Shown here piece after piece: positions 7,424-15,394 of a stretch of DNA of 64,000 nucleotides. The notes under the pieces are model-generated. The model did not search any database. It was not told the origin of the DNA and saw nothing but the letters and a program-made list of their open reading frames with translations. Source of the DNA: Pseudomonas inefficax (GTDB lineage Bacteria; Pseudomonadota; Gammaproteobacteria; Pseudomonadales; Pseudomonadaceae); contig NZ_OPYN01000108.1 in the NCBI RefSeq assembly GCF_900277125.1, forward strand, positions 1-64,000. Reading direction: 5' to 3'. Every line of letters begins with the position of its first letter. Within the stretch, counting starts at the first letter, position 1. The translations under genes and the position numbers were made by a program.

Positions 7424-7909
7424 TCAGGCAAAGGCCGGCAGGCTGGCCATCTTGCCGCGGCAATAAACCATCGGCCGTGGCGCCTCTGCAGGGACGATCA
7501 GGTTGTGCACCTTGCCGACCATGATGGCGTGGTCGCCACCTTCATACTCGCGCCACAGTTCGCATTCGATGACCGCGGTGGCACCGGCCAGGATCGGGTT
7601 GCCCAGTTCGCTCAGGGACCACTCGATGCCGCTGGCCTTGTCCTTGCCCTTCTTGGCGAACGCGTAGGCTTCGGCCTGCTGTTCACCGGACAACAGATGA
7701 ATGGCGAAGCGCTTCTGCCTGATCAGCACGGGGTAGGAGTCGGAGGTGTAGTTGGGGCAGAACAGCACCAGCGGCGGGTCCATCGACAGGGACGAGAAGG
7801 CGCTGGCGGTCAGGCCGACGACCGAACCGTCGTCGTCCTGGGTAGTGATGACGGTAACGCCGGACGGGAAGGAGCCCAGAACCTGCTTGTAGATGGTTGC
7901 GTCGATCAT
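7424..7909 (-). CDS. Flavin reductase family protein (copy 2), partner of the LLM monooxygenase
   Basis: 161 aa from the ATG at 7909, preceded by AGAGGT at a suitable distance; the longer frame would cross the operator at 7967. Motifs GSFPSGVTVITT, GLTASAFSSLSMDPPLVLFC and GDHAIMVGKV are shared with the copy at 2498. It supplies reduced flavin and sits directly upstream of the LLM gene in a two-gene transcript, so this copy is the probable dedicated partner of the oxygenase (TgnB/RutF role). Confidence 0.9.
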   Translation of the reverse strand: MIDATIYKQVLGSFPSGVTVITTQDDDGSVVGLTASAFSSLSMDPPLVLFCPNYTSDSYPVLIRQKRFAIHLLSGEQQAEAYAFAKKGKDKASGIEWSLSELGNPILAGATAVIECELWREYEGGDHAIMVGKVHNLIVPAEAPRPMVYCRGKMASLPAFA

Positions 7910-7966
7910 CTGGTGTACCTCTATAGGGCTGCGGTGGTCCGCGGTTTTTATCGTTGATGTGTCTGA

Positions 7967-7981
7967 TGGTATACCGTAATA
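7967..7981 (-). promoter_or_regulatory. Operator-like site upstream of the flavin reductase-LLM transcript
   Basis: TGGTATACCGTAATA, one mismatch from the copy at 6013. Conserved flanks (GTCTGA before, GCAAG after) show that the whole promoter block is duplicated. It lies 57 bases upstream of the flavin reductase ATG. Confidence 0.65.
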
Positions 7982-8138
7982 CCTATTTTGCAAGCGGAAT
8001 TTTCAAGCAAGGGTATTGCGCGATGAACGGCTCAAGCCCACGTATACCGTGGGTTTGAGCGGTGTGACGGTTTGCCGCAGGGCTTGCGCGAGCGGATCAG
8101 TGGGCGTTTTTTCCTACGGATCAGTGTTGTCAAAAGTT

Positions 8139-8157
8139 TGGAATACCATAATATGGT
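8139..8157 (+). promoter_or_regulatory. Operator-like site upstream of the NCS1 permease
   Basis: TGGAATACCATAATA followed by TGGT. It keeps the ATACCATAATA core of the other two sites and adds the 13-base palindrome ACCATAATATGGT (8145-8157). It lies about 70 bases before the permease ATG. The 318-bp divergent region 7910-8226 holds this site, the 7967 site and otherwise no recognisable signal. Confidence 0.6.
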
Positions 8158-8226
8158 CCGCAGCTGAGAGGCCGCCTAGATGCGGTTTCCTTACAACGAT
8201 AAAAACGACCTTTCGAGCTGAATCCT

Positions 8227-9633
8227 ATGTCCCAACCGTCGTCGCAACACCAGTTTGTCGAGAATCACACGGTCGATTACGTTCCACCTGCCGAGCGCCA
8301 CGGGAAGGCGCGCGACCTGTTCACCCTCTGGTTCAGTACCAACATCGCGCCACTGCCCATCGTCACCGGCGCCATGGTGGTCCAGGTTTTCCACCTGAAC
8401 CTGTTGTGGGGCTTGGTCGCCATCGTGCTGGGCCATCTGGTCGGGGGCGTGGTCATTGCCCTTGCCTCTGCGCAGGGACCGCAGCTGGGCATTCCGCAAA
8501 TGGTGCAGAGCCGCGGCCAGTTCGGCCGCTATGGTGCCTTGCTGATCGTGTTCTTCACCGCGCTGATCTATGTCGGCTTCTTCATTTCCAATATTGTCCT
8601 GGCGGGCAAGACCATTCACGGCATTGCCCCGAGCGTGCCGATGCCGGGCGCGATCGTGATCGGTGCGCTGAGTGCCACCGCCATCGGTGTGATCGGCTAT
8701 CGTTTCATCCACATCCTCAACCGCATCGGTACCTGGGTGATGGGTTCGGCGCTGCTGGCCGGCTTCATCATGATGTTCGCTCAGGAACTGCCGGCCGACT
8801 TCTTCAGCCGTGGCGCGTTCAACCTGTCGGGCTTCATCGCCACCGTGTCGCTGGGCACCATCTGGCAGATCAGCTTCTCGCCGTACACCTCCGACTACTC
8901 GCGCTACCTGCCGCGTGAGGTGGGCATTGCCAAGCCGTTCTGGGCTACCTACTTCGGCGCTACCCTGGGCACCATCCTGTGCTTCAGCTTTGGTGCGGTG
9001 GCAGTGCTGTGCGTGCCGGAAGGCACCGATGCGATGGACGCGGTCAAGCAGGCCACCGGCTGGCTGGGCCCGATCCTGATGGTGCTGTTCCTGCTCAACA
9101 TCATCAGCCACAACGCGCTCAACCTGTATGGTGCGGTGCTGTCGATCGTGACCGCGATCCAGACCTTCATTGCCGAGTGGACACCGAGCATCAAGGTGCG
9201 GGTGGTGCTGGCTACGTTGATTCTGGTGGGTTGCGGCATGGTGGCGCTGAATGCCTCGGCGGACTTCATCGGCCAGTTCATCGGCCTGATCCTGGCACTG
9301 CTGCTGGTACTGGTGCCGTGGGCGTCGATCAACTTGATCGACTTCTACCTGATCAAGAAGGGCCAGTACGACATCGCCTCGATCTTCAGTGCCGACGGCG
9401 GCATCTATGGCCGCTTCAACCACCACGCGATCGTTGCCTATGCCTGCGGCATCCTGGTGCAGTTGCCGTTTGCCAATACGTCGCTGTATGTGGGGCCGTA
9501 TTCCAATATCGTCGAAGGGGCTGACCTGTCGTGGTTGTTCGGCCTGCTGGTGACGGTGCCGTTGTACTACTGCCTGGCGACCCGGGGCAAGGCTGCCGAA
9601 AAGGCGGGGCGGGTTGTGAGTGTCAATGACTGA
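8227..9633 (+). CDS. NCS1 family (cytosine/purine/hydantoin-type) permease
   Basis: 468 aa with about 12 hydrophobic membrane segments. NCS1 features are FTLWFSTNIAPLPIVTGA in the first helix, LGIPQMVQSRGQFGRYGAL, and SFSPYTSDYSRYLPR. The family imports nucleobases, hydantoins, thiamine precursors or pyridine vitamins by cation symport across the inner membrane. The gene is divergent from the flavin reductase-LLM unit and carries the same operator type, so it most likely imports the cluster's substrate, pointing to a nitrogen heterocycle. Specificity within NCS1 cannot be predicted here. Confidence 0.9.
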   Translation: MSQPSSQHQFVENHTVDYVPPAERHGKARDLFTLWFSTNIAPLPIVTGAMVVQVFHLNLLWGLVAIVLGHLVGGVVIALASAQGPQLGIPQMVQSRGQFGRYGALLIVFFTALIYVGFFISNIVLAGKTIHGIAPSVPMPGAIVIGALSATAIGVIGYRFIHILNRIGTWVMGSALLAGFIMMFAQELPADFFSRGAFNLSGFIATVSLGTIWQISFSPYTSDYSRYLPREVGIAKPFWATYFGATLGTILCFSFGAVAVLCVPEGTDAMDAVKQATGWLGPILMVLFLLNIISHNALNLYGAVLSIVTAIQTFIAEWTPSIKVRVVLATLILVGCGMVALNASADFIGQFIGLILALLLVLVPWASINLIDFYLIKKGQYDIASIFSADGGIYGRFNHHAIVAYACGILVQLPFANTSLYVGPYSNIVEGADLSWLFGLLVTVPLYYCLATRGKAAEKAGRVVSVND

Positions 9634-9654
9634 GAGATTGGCGTTGCTGTAACA

Positions 9655-9759
9655 GGGGCTGCTTTGCAGCCCATTCGCAGCGCAAGGCTGCTCCTACAAA
9701 GGAATCGCGTTGTATGTAGGAGCAGCCTTGCGCTGCGAATGGGCCGCAACGCGGCCCCA
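9655..9759. repeat. REP pair, GTAGGAGCAGCCTTGCG type
   Basis: Long inverted repeat: GGGGCTGC..CATTCGCAGCGCAAGGCTGCTCCTACA against TGTAGGAGCAGCCTTGCGCTGCG..GGCCCC. It lies between the convergent permease and chemoreceptor genes and may act as a bidirectional transcript end. Confidence 0.85.
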
Positions 9760-9770
9760 GCTTTTTCAGC

Positions 9771-11396
9771 TCAAACCTTGAACTGCGCCACCATGCCGTT
9801 CAGATCTATCGCCAACCGCGAAAGATCCTGCGCCGCCGCACTGGTCTGGTTGGCCCCCGCCGACGTCTGCATCGCCAGGTCGCGGATGTTCACCAGGTTG
9901 CGGTCCACCTCCCGCGCCACTTGCGCCTGTTCCTCCGAAGCGCTGGCAATCACCAGGTTGCGCTGGTTGATCGAGGCAATCGCCTCGGCAATCACCTCCA
10001 GTGCCTGACCGGCGCCTTGCGCCACCTCCAGCGTGCCGCTGGCGCGGCCCTGGCTGCTGTGCATCGCCGTCACCGCCCGCTCGGTACCGTTCTGGATACC
10101 GGCAATCATCTGCTCGATCTCTGCGGTCGACTGCTGGGTGCGGTGGGCAAGGGCGCGTACCTCATCGGCCACCACGGCAAAGCCTCGGCCCGCCTCGCCG
10201 GCGCGGGCCGCTTCGATGGCGGCATTCAGCGCCAGCAGGTTGGTCTGCCCGGCAATCGCGCCAATCACGTCCAGCACGCGGCTGATCTCGTTGGCATTGT
10301 TGGCCAGCTGTTCGATCTCGGCCGAGGTGCCGGTCACGTCAGCCACCAGATGCTGGATGGACGCCAGCGCCTGGTTGACCCGGTCGCGGCCATCCCGGGT
10401 GGTCTGGTCGGCGCCCTTCGAGGCGTCGGCGGTGCTGACGGCATTGTTCGCCACTTCCTCGACCGCCGCAGTCATCTGGTTGACCGCGGTGGCCGCCTGG
10501 TCGATCTCCGCGCTTTGCTGGTGCAGGCCGCGGCTGGTGTCTTCGGTGACGGTGTGCAGTTCCTCCGAAGCCGAGGCCAACTGGTCGGACGAGGCGGCGA
10601 TCTTGCGGATGGTGTCGCGCAGGCTGCCCTGCATGCGGCCCAGAGCGCGCAGGAGCAAGGCTGGTTCGTCGCGGCCGATTACACGGATGTCCTGGGTCAG
10701 GTCGCCGGTTGCCACGCGTTCGGCCACGCTCACCGCATCGGCCAGCGGCACGACGATGCTGCGGGTGAGCATGGTGGCAAGGGCGATCAGGGCCAGCATG
10801 ATCACCAGCAGCGAGACAACGATCGCGATGAACGCCTCGTCAGCCACGTCGCTGCTGCGTTGCGAGGCTTGTTCGGCACCTTTGCCGTTGTAGGCGATCA
10901 GCGCCGCCATGGCTTGCATCATGCTGTCGGCGCGCTGGGTCAGAGGGCCGGTGATCTGCTGCTTTGCGTTTTCCATGCGGCCAGCAGCAATGTCCTGCAG
11001 CACGCGTGTCTGCAGCTCGAGGTATTGCTGGTGCGCGCTATCAAAAGCGTCGAACAGGGCTCGGTCATCAGCGGCGGTGATGGTGCCTTGGTATGCCTTC
11101 AGGCCATCCTTCATCTTGGCATTGGTATCATCGAGCAACTGCAGGTTGCGGCTGCGTTCGTTGGGGTTGTCGTCCAGGGCGGTGCGCAGGGTGAGGGCAC
11201 GGGCGCGGCCAAGGTTGCTGCTGATTTCGCTCAGCGCCACTACGGCCGGCAGCCAGTTGACCCGGATTTCGTCCGTGGCCTTGTCCATCTGCCGGGTTTC
11301 ATAAAGTGCGGCAAGGCCCATGAACAGGACCAGGATACCCAACAGGGCGAACACGCAGGCAGCGCGAATGCCGATCTTCAAATTCCTTGATTGCAT
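9771..11396 (-). CDS. Methyl-accepting chemotaxis protein with 4HB-type sensor
   Basis: 541 aa. TM1 at about residues 8-31, a four-helix-bundle-like periplasmic part to about 187, TM2 at about 188-212, HAMP to about 265, then a coiled-coil signalling domain. The kinase-contact tip is [18 protein letters not shown] plus [17 protein letters not shown]. It is an inner-membrane receptor that controls CheA for swimming toward or away from a ligand. The sensor resembles those of aromatic-acid and organic-acid receptors in P. putida, but no ligand residues can be assigned. It neighbours the heterocycle cluster, so a pathway substrate is one possible ligand. Two palindromes lie 130-190 bases upstream. 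Confidence 0.93.
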   Translation of the reverse strand: MQSRNLKIGIRAACVFALLGILVLFMGLAALYETRQMDKATDEIRVNWLPAVVALSEISSNLGRARALTLRTALDDNPNERSRNLQLLDDTNAKMKDGLKAYQGTITAADDRALFDAFDSAHQQYLELQTRVLQDIAAGRMENAKQQITGPLTQRADSMMQAMAALIAYNGKGAEQASQRSSDVADEAFIAIVVSLLVIMLALIALATMLTRSIVVPLADAVSVAERVATGDLTQDIRVIGRDEPALLLRALGRMQGSLRDTIRKIAASSDQLASASEELHTVTEDTSRGLHQQSAEIDQAATAVNQMTAAVEEVANNAVSTADASKGADQTTRDGRDRVNQALASIQHLVADVTGTSAEIEQLANNANEISRVLDVIGAIAGQTNLLALNAAIEAARAGEAGRGFAVVADEVRALAHRTQQSTAEIEQMIAGIQNGTERAVTAMHSSQGRASGTLEVAQGAGQALEVIAEAIASINQRNLVIASASEEQAQVAREVDRNLVNIRDLAMQTSAGANQTSAAAQDLSRLAIDLNGMVAQFKV

Positions 11397-11527
11397 GACA
11401 TGCTCCTTGACGGTGGCGTGCAGGCCCCCGGAGCTTGGGCGGATGGCCGGGCACCGGGTGTGGCGCCAGGCTCTGGAGGCGCTGCGGATTCAGTTGTGTT
11501 TCTCACCCTCTCGAATTCTTTTTCTTT

Positions 11528-11552
11528 AAATGATGCCATATGGCCATCATTT
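11528..11552. promoter_or_regulatory. Palindrome 1 upstream of the chemoreceptor gene
   Basis: AAATGATG / CATCATTT arms around CCATATGGC, about 130-156 bases upstream of the MCP start. AT-rich and symmetric like a dimer binding site. Shares CATCA/ATGA elements with the palindrome at 11561. Confidence 0.45.
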
Positions 11553-11560
11553 CCGAACAG

Positions 11561-11586
11561 TCATTTCATGTCATGACATCAAATGA
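11561..11586. promoter_or_regulatory. Palindrome 2 upstream of the chemoreceptor gene
   Basis: TCATTT..TGTCATGACA..AAATGA: 26 bases, symmetric except at two C/G pairs. It directly abuts the terminator of the neighbouring oxidoreductase gene. Either a second operator for the chemoreceptor or a longer foot of that terminator hairpin. Confidence 0.4.
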
Positions 11587-11613
11587 CAAAACCGCCATAA
11601 GGCGGCGGTTTTG
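11587..11613. terminator. Terminator of the oxidoreductase gene
   Basis: Perfect 10-bp arms CAAAACCGCC / GGCGGTTTTG with a 7-base loop, 15 bases past the stop at 11628. The A/T ends give a U-tract when read on the minus strand. Confidence 0.75.
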
Positions 11614-11627
11614 CCCAGGCTTCGTGG

Positions 11628-12830
11628 TCAGACGATGGCGATCAGCGGGTCTGCAGCGGCCAGTGCCAAGGCGCGATCGGCCGCTGGCGGGTAGATCCAT
11701 ACAGAGTTGATCTGCCGCTTGATGTGTTTGCCTTCCTGGCCATGCAGCTTCAGTTCGCGCTCCCAACCCTCGCTGAACGTCGCGCCCCATTCGCCCAGGT
11801 CCAGGCAGGTGACGTACTTGGGCTGGCGGTACACCACCGGCTGCAGGCCGAGCAGGTCGGCTGCGGCGTTGTTGCCGGAGTGGCGGCCCATGGGGATGGC
11901 GTGCTGGCAGGTCATCAGGGCGTGGTTGCCCAGCTCGTCCACCGCGGCCCAGGCGGTGTCGCCCGTGGCGTACACATGGTCCTGACCCAGCACCTTCAGA
12001 TGGCCGTCCACTTTCAGCCGGCCGAAGTTGTCGCGCTCGCCAGCAACCTGTGCAGTCAATGGGCTGGCCTTGACGCCAACGGTCCAGATCACGGTGTTGC
12101 TGGCGATATGGTCGCCGTTGTCCAGGGTAACGCCACTGGCATCGACGGCCACCACCGAAGCCCCGGTCTTCCATTCGACCCCAGCCTGTTTGCAGGCGGC
12201 GATGATCGACGGCGTGATACCCGCGCCCAGCGCTGCGCCAACCTGCGCACCGCGGTCGACCACCACCACCCGCAACGCTGTACTGGCGCCGAGGATGGCG
12301 CGCAGGCGGGCAGGCATTTCCGTAGCCGTTTCAATCCCCGTGAAGCCACCACCACAGACCACCACGGTGTTGCGTGCAGGCGAAGCGGGCAGGGTGGCCA
12401 GGCCGACCAGATGCTGCTCCAGGCGCATGGCCGATTCCATCTGGTCGACATCGAATGCATGTTCGGCCAGGCCAGGCACTGCCGGGCGTGCGACCTGGCT
12501 GCCAGCGGCGAGGACCAGGCGGTCGTAGGTGATCTGTTGGCGGTGCCCCTGGGCGTCGGTGTAGCTGACGCTGCGCCCTTCGGTATCGATGCTTTCGGCG
12601 TTGCCCGGGATGAAGTGAATGCCCACCGCTTCGAACAGCTCGCCCAGCGGGGCCTTCATGCCGTGCACGTCGGCCTCGTAGAAGCGTGGGCGGATACGCA
12701 GTTCAGGCTGCGGAGCAAGGACGCTGATGCTGATGTCGGCACGCTGGGCCTGATCGAGCAGGCGCGCAGCGCTCAGGGCGCTCCATACACCGGCAAAGCC
12801 GGCACCGATGATGAGGATGTTCGATTTCAT
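11628..12830 (-). CDS. NAD(P)/FAD-dependent oxidoreductase, NDH-2-like
   Basis: 400 aa from the ATG at 12830, preceded by GGAG. The FAD-binding Rossmann motif is ILIIGAGFAGVW at the N-terminus, the NAD(P)-binding one is VVVCGGGFTGIE near residue 165, and the second FAD contact is YATGDTAW near 310. This matches the pyridine nucleotide-disulfide oxidoreductase class 2 family that includes type II NADH dehydrogenases. No clear C-terminal membrane helix is seen, so it may be a soluble or peripheral NAD(P)H:acceptor reductase. The gene is divergent from an Rrf2 regulator, with a palindrome at 12890 between them, suggesting redox- or NO-type control. Confidence 0.85.
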   Translation of the reverse strand: MKSNILIIGAGFAGVWSALSAARLLDQAQRADISISVLAPQPELRIRPRFYEADVHGMKAPLGELFEAVGIHFIPGNAESIDTEGRSVSYTDAQGHRQQITYDRLVLAAGSQVARPAVPGLAEHAFDVDQMESAMRLEQHLVGLATLPASPARNTVVVCGGGFTGIETATEMPARLRAILGASTALRVVVVDRGAQVGAALGAGITPSIIAACKQAGVEWKTGASVVAVDASGVTLDNGDHIASNTVIWTVGVKASPLTAQVAGERDNFGRLKVDGHLKVLGQDHVYATGDTAWAAVDELGNHALMTCQHAIPMGRHSGNNAAADLLGLQPVVYRQPKYVTCLDLGEWGATFSEGWERELKLHGQEGKHIKRQINSVWIYPPAADRALALAAADPLIAIV

Positions 12831-12889
12831 GAAGGTGCTCCGCAAGGTTCGAAAGGGGGCTTCGAGGGCGGGTGGTGTGCCTCTCGAAT

Positions 12890-12914
12890 AACTACGACTG
12901 TATTGATCGTAGTT
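12890..12914. promoter_or_regulatory. Palindromic operator candidate between the oxidoreductase and Rrf2 genes
   Basis: AACTACGA and TCGTAGTT arms, 8 bp perfect, 9-base spacer, 60 bases upstream of the oxidoreductase start. A second small palindrome GCCGAC-C-GTCGGC lies at 13010-13022, closer to the Rrf2 gene. The likely binder is the Rrf2 protein (inference). Confidence 0.5.
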
Positions 12915-13089
12915 TGTCCCTGCAAGTCTTTTTTCCAGAAGGGCGACATTTCGCACCGTCGCTTCCTGGTCGGAATAGCCGTATTTACTGGGAAAAATGG
13001 ATAAAAACGGCCGACCGTCGGCAGCTGCGCACTTTGCGGAGCACGTACTACAGGCGTATCATTTGCGACAAGTTTGGTCGGAGATAGAT

Positions 13090-13629
13090 ATGTCGCTCTA
13101 CAGTGCTGGTGTCGAATACGGTATCCATTGCCTGCTGTTCCTGGTGGACGAGCGGGGCGACTCGCGCGATTCCAGCGTGCGCGACCTGGCGGAATTGCAG
13201 GGGGTACCCCAGGAGTACCTGGCCAAAGTCTTCACCAAGCTGGCCCGTGCCGGGCTGGTGGCTGCCACCGAGGGCGTGCGCGGTGGCTTCCGGCTGGCGC
13301 GGCCGTCGGATGAAATCACCGTGCTGGATATCGTCAATGCCATCGACGGGCCGAAGAAGATCTTCGACTGCCGCGAAATTCGCGAACGTTGCAGCCTGTT
13401 CGAGGGTTCGCCGCCGGCTTGGGCGATCGAGGGCACGTGCGCGATCCATGCGGTGATGCTGGGGGCGCAAAAGCGCATGGAAGAGGCCCTGGCGCAGCAG
13501 ACCATCCTTGACCTGGCGCGGCGGTTCGGGCGCAAGGCGCCGGCCGAGTTCGGGCAGAAGGTCAATGCCTGGATGGGCGAGCGGCGGGAGGGTAAAGGGG
13601 CAGGGGATATTCCGCTCACCGAGGTCTGA
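13090..13629 (+). CDS. Rrf2 family transcriptional regulator with three cysteines
   Basis: 179 aa from the ATG at 13090, with GGAG seven bases upstream. The winged helix (GVEYGIHCLLFLVDERG, VPQEYLAKVFTKLARAGLV) is followed by GGFRLARPSDEITVLDIVNAIDG. Cysteines at IFDCREIRERCSLF and GTCAIH are in the region where NsrR/IscR bind an Fe-S cluster, although the spacing differs from IscR (the third Cys is 16 residues on). It could sense NO, redox state or iron, or be a thiol switch of YwnA/CymR type. The divergent NAD(P)H oxidoreductase is the obvious target. Confidence 0.88.
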   Translation: MSLYSAGVEYGIHCLLFLVDERGDSRDSSVRDLAELQGVPQEYLAKVFTKLARAGLVAATEGVRGGFRLARPSDEITVLDIVNAIDGPKKIFDCREIRERCSLFEGSPPAWAIEGTCAIHAVMLGAQKRMEEALAQQTILDLARRFGRKAPAEFGQKVNAWMGERREGKGAGDIPLTEV

Positions 13630-13640
13630 ATGGGTTGCCT

Positions 13641-13708
13641 GTGCCGGCCTCTGCTGAAATCTGTGGGGTACCTGTGGGAGCGGGCGAGCCCGCGAAGAGG
13701 CCGGCACA
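13641..13708. repeat. REP element with inverted flanks
   Basis: GTGCCGGCCTCT ... GTGGGAGCGGGCGAGCCCGCGAAGAGGCCGGCAC. One full REP plus a half copy, in the convergent gap between the Rrf2 and AraC genes. Confidence 0.8.
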
Positions 13709-13720
13709 GAAATAACCCGC

Positions 13721-14632
13721 TCAGCGCCCCTCATGCTGCCGCCGATACGCCCCCGGCTGCACCCCCACCGCCTTGGCAAACGCCCGGGTAAACGCCGCCA
13801 CCGACTGATACCCCACCTGTGCTCCCACCTGTTCCACGGTATGCCCCGCCCGCAGCAACTGGCTGGCATGGCGCATGCGCAACGCCAGCAATACTTGCCC
13901 AGGCGACTGTCCGGCCAGTTCATTGAAACGCTTGAAAAACGCCGACCGCGACAGCCCGGTGCAGGCGGCCATGCTTTCCAGCGTCCACGCATGCCCCGGT
14001 TGCTCGATCAACTGCTCCAGCAACCCGGCAAACGCCGGTTGCCGGGCGAGGGCGACCAGCCCGCCCAATGACTGCCCGGCATGCACCTGTTGGCGTAGCA
14101 CATACAGGAACAACAAGTGTGTCAGCCGCTCCAGCAACGTCTGTGACGGCCCGGCGGCGCGCCGGCATTCCTCCAGAATGAGCTCGAACAACGCCCGCGC
14201 TGCATGGCCGGCCGGTTCATCGGCGCGCAGCAATATCCAGTCGGCCAGGCCGTCGACGATCAGCGCCGACAAGCCCGGCCTGAAGTGGAAGAAACCACAT
14301 ACCAGCCCCACGCCATCGACAGCGTCGACGTCCATGGCCTGCATCTGCTGGCGCGGCTGGGCGCAGGCACTGGCCGGGTCCTGCTCGCTGGCCAGGCGAT
14401 AGCCGAGGTCGCGCAACAGGAACACCGCATCGCCGGCCTCCAGGCGCAGTGCCTCGGGCTGGCCGTCGATGTGCAGCCAGCAATGCCCTTGCACCACCAG
14501 GTGGAAGCTGGCCCTGCCCATGCCTTCGGTGCTGGCGTGCCAGCCGCCGCAGTAGCGGCCCACATGGAACAGGCTGGCATCGAGCTCCAGGCCTTCTAAT
14601 AACCAATCGACAAGGTGGCTGGATGAAATCAT
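13721..14632 (-). CDS. AraC family transcriptional regulator with cupin-type sensor
   Basis: 303 aa. The N-terminal cupin-like part (FHLVVQGHCWLHIDG, LRLEAGDAVFLL) belongs to the cupin_6 group. The C-terminal double helix-turn-helix starts at about residue 195, with MAACTGLSRSAFFKRFNELAG and VGYQSVAAFTRAFAKAVGVQPGAYRR. Such proteins normally activate an adjacent divergent gene. Here that is the AhpD-like gene at 14735, which starts the acyl-CoA-dehydrogenase-like/ABC operon. The ribosome binding site is weak. Confidence 0.9.
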   Translation of the reverse strand: MISSSHLVDWLLEGLELDASLFHVGRYCGGWHASTEGMGRASFHLVVQGHCWLHIDGQPEALRLEAGDAVFLLRDLGYRLASEQDPASACAQPRQQMQAMDVDAVDGVGLVCGFFHFRPGLSALIVDGLADWILLRADEPAGHAARALFELILEECRRAAGPSQTLLERLTHLLFLYVLRQQVHAGQSLGGLVALARQPAFAGLLEQLIEQPGHAWTLESMAACTGLSRSAFFKRFNELAGQSPGQVLLALRMRHASQLLRAGHTVEQVGAQVGYQSVAAFTRAFAKAVGVQPGAYRRQHEGR

Positions 14633-14734
14633 CTAATGCAAAGACTCTAGAGCAAGGAAAGGCGACTGATGAATATGGAGGGTAGTTCTTATAACCAACA
14701 GACTGTAGTGACACCCATCAAAGGAGACCACTCC

Positions 14735-15295
14735 ATGTCCCCACGCATTACTTTACACACGCTGCAGAGCGCCCCGGAAGCGGCCCGCCCGTTCCTCGAG
14801 AACGCGCAGAAGAATTCCGGCTTCATCCCCAACCTGCTGGGCGTGCTGGCCAATGCCCCGGCGGCACTGGAAACCTACGTGACCGTTTCGGCACTCAACG
14901 GCAAATCCGAACTGAGCCTGGCCGAGCGTGAAGTAGTGCAGCTGATTGCCGCCACCCAGCATGGCTGCGACTTCTGCGTGGCCGGCCACACGGCCGTGGC
15001 GCTGAACAAGGCCAAGCTGCCGCAGGAGGTGGTCGATGCCCTGCGTGCCCGTGGCGAGCTGCCCGATGCCCGTTATGAAACCCTGGCCGCGTTCGCCCGC
15101 GAAGTCATCGCCACCCGTGGCAATGTCAGCGAGGCCACTTACCAGGCCTTCCGCGCCGCCGGTTTCAGTGAAGGCAATGCCCTGGAGGTGATTCTGGGCG
15201 TAAGCCTCGCAACCCTGTGCAACTTTGCTAATGTGTTCGCCCAGACGCCGCTCAATGACGAGCTCGCCAAGTACCGCTGGCAACCTTCTGCATGA
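14735..15295 (+). CDS. AhpD-like carboxymuconolactone decarboxylase family (peroxidase-related) protein
   Basis: 186 aa from the ATG at 14735, which has AAAGGAG 8 bases ahead. The AhpD redox centre is intact: HGCDFCVAGH gives CxxCxxxH near residue 85. The N-terminal NSGFIPNLLGVLANAP and EREVVQLIAATQ match peroxidase-related CMD proteins. The CxxC pair reduces peroxides or disulfides. As first gene of the module it may detoxify peroxide made by the acyl-CoA-dehydrogenase-like enzyme, or handle a thiol substrate. A single REP element separates it from the next gene. Confidence 0.88.
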   Translation: MSPRITLHTLQSAPEAARPFLENAQKNSGFIPNLLGVLANAPAALETYVTVSALNGKSELSLAEREVVQLIAATQHGCDFCVAGHTAVALNKAKLPQEVVDALRARGELPDARYETLAAFAREVIATRGNVSEATYQAFRAAGFSEGNALEVILGVSLATLCNFANVFAQTPLNDELAKYRWQPSA

Positions 15296-15326
15296 TCCGC
15301 GCGTGACACCGGTCGTACCGCGATCG

Positions 15327-15375
15327 TTGTAGGAGCGGCCTTGTGCCGCGAATGGGCCGCCAAGCGGCCCCGGCG
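15327..15375. repeat. Single REP element, GTAGGAGCGGCCTTGTG type
   Basis: TTGTAGGAGCGGCCTTGTGCCGCG..GGGCCGCCAAGCGGCCC. Lies 20 bases before the next start codon, inside the operon. Confidence 0.8.
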
Positions 15376-15394
15376 TTTTCAAAGGAGCAAGACC

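Noticed and set aside
6308..7909. Calling the LLM-flavin reductase pair RutA/RutF or TgnA/TgnB
   Set aside because: Partner genes of both pathways are missing or different (no RutB/RutC isochorismatase and deaminase; extra DUF1185 and CMD genes).
8227..9633. Naming the permease as cytosine permease CodB
   Set aside because: No cytosine deaminase gene nearby and NCS1 specificity cannot be read from sequence.
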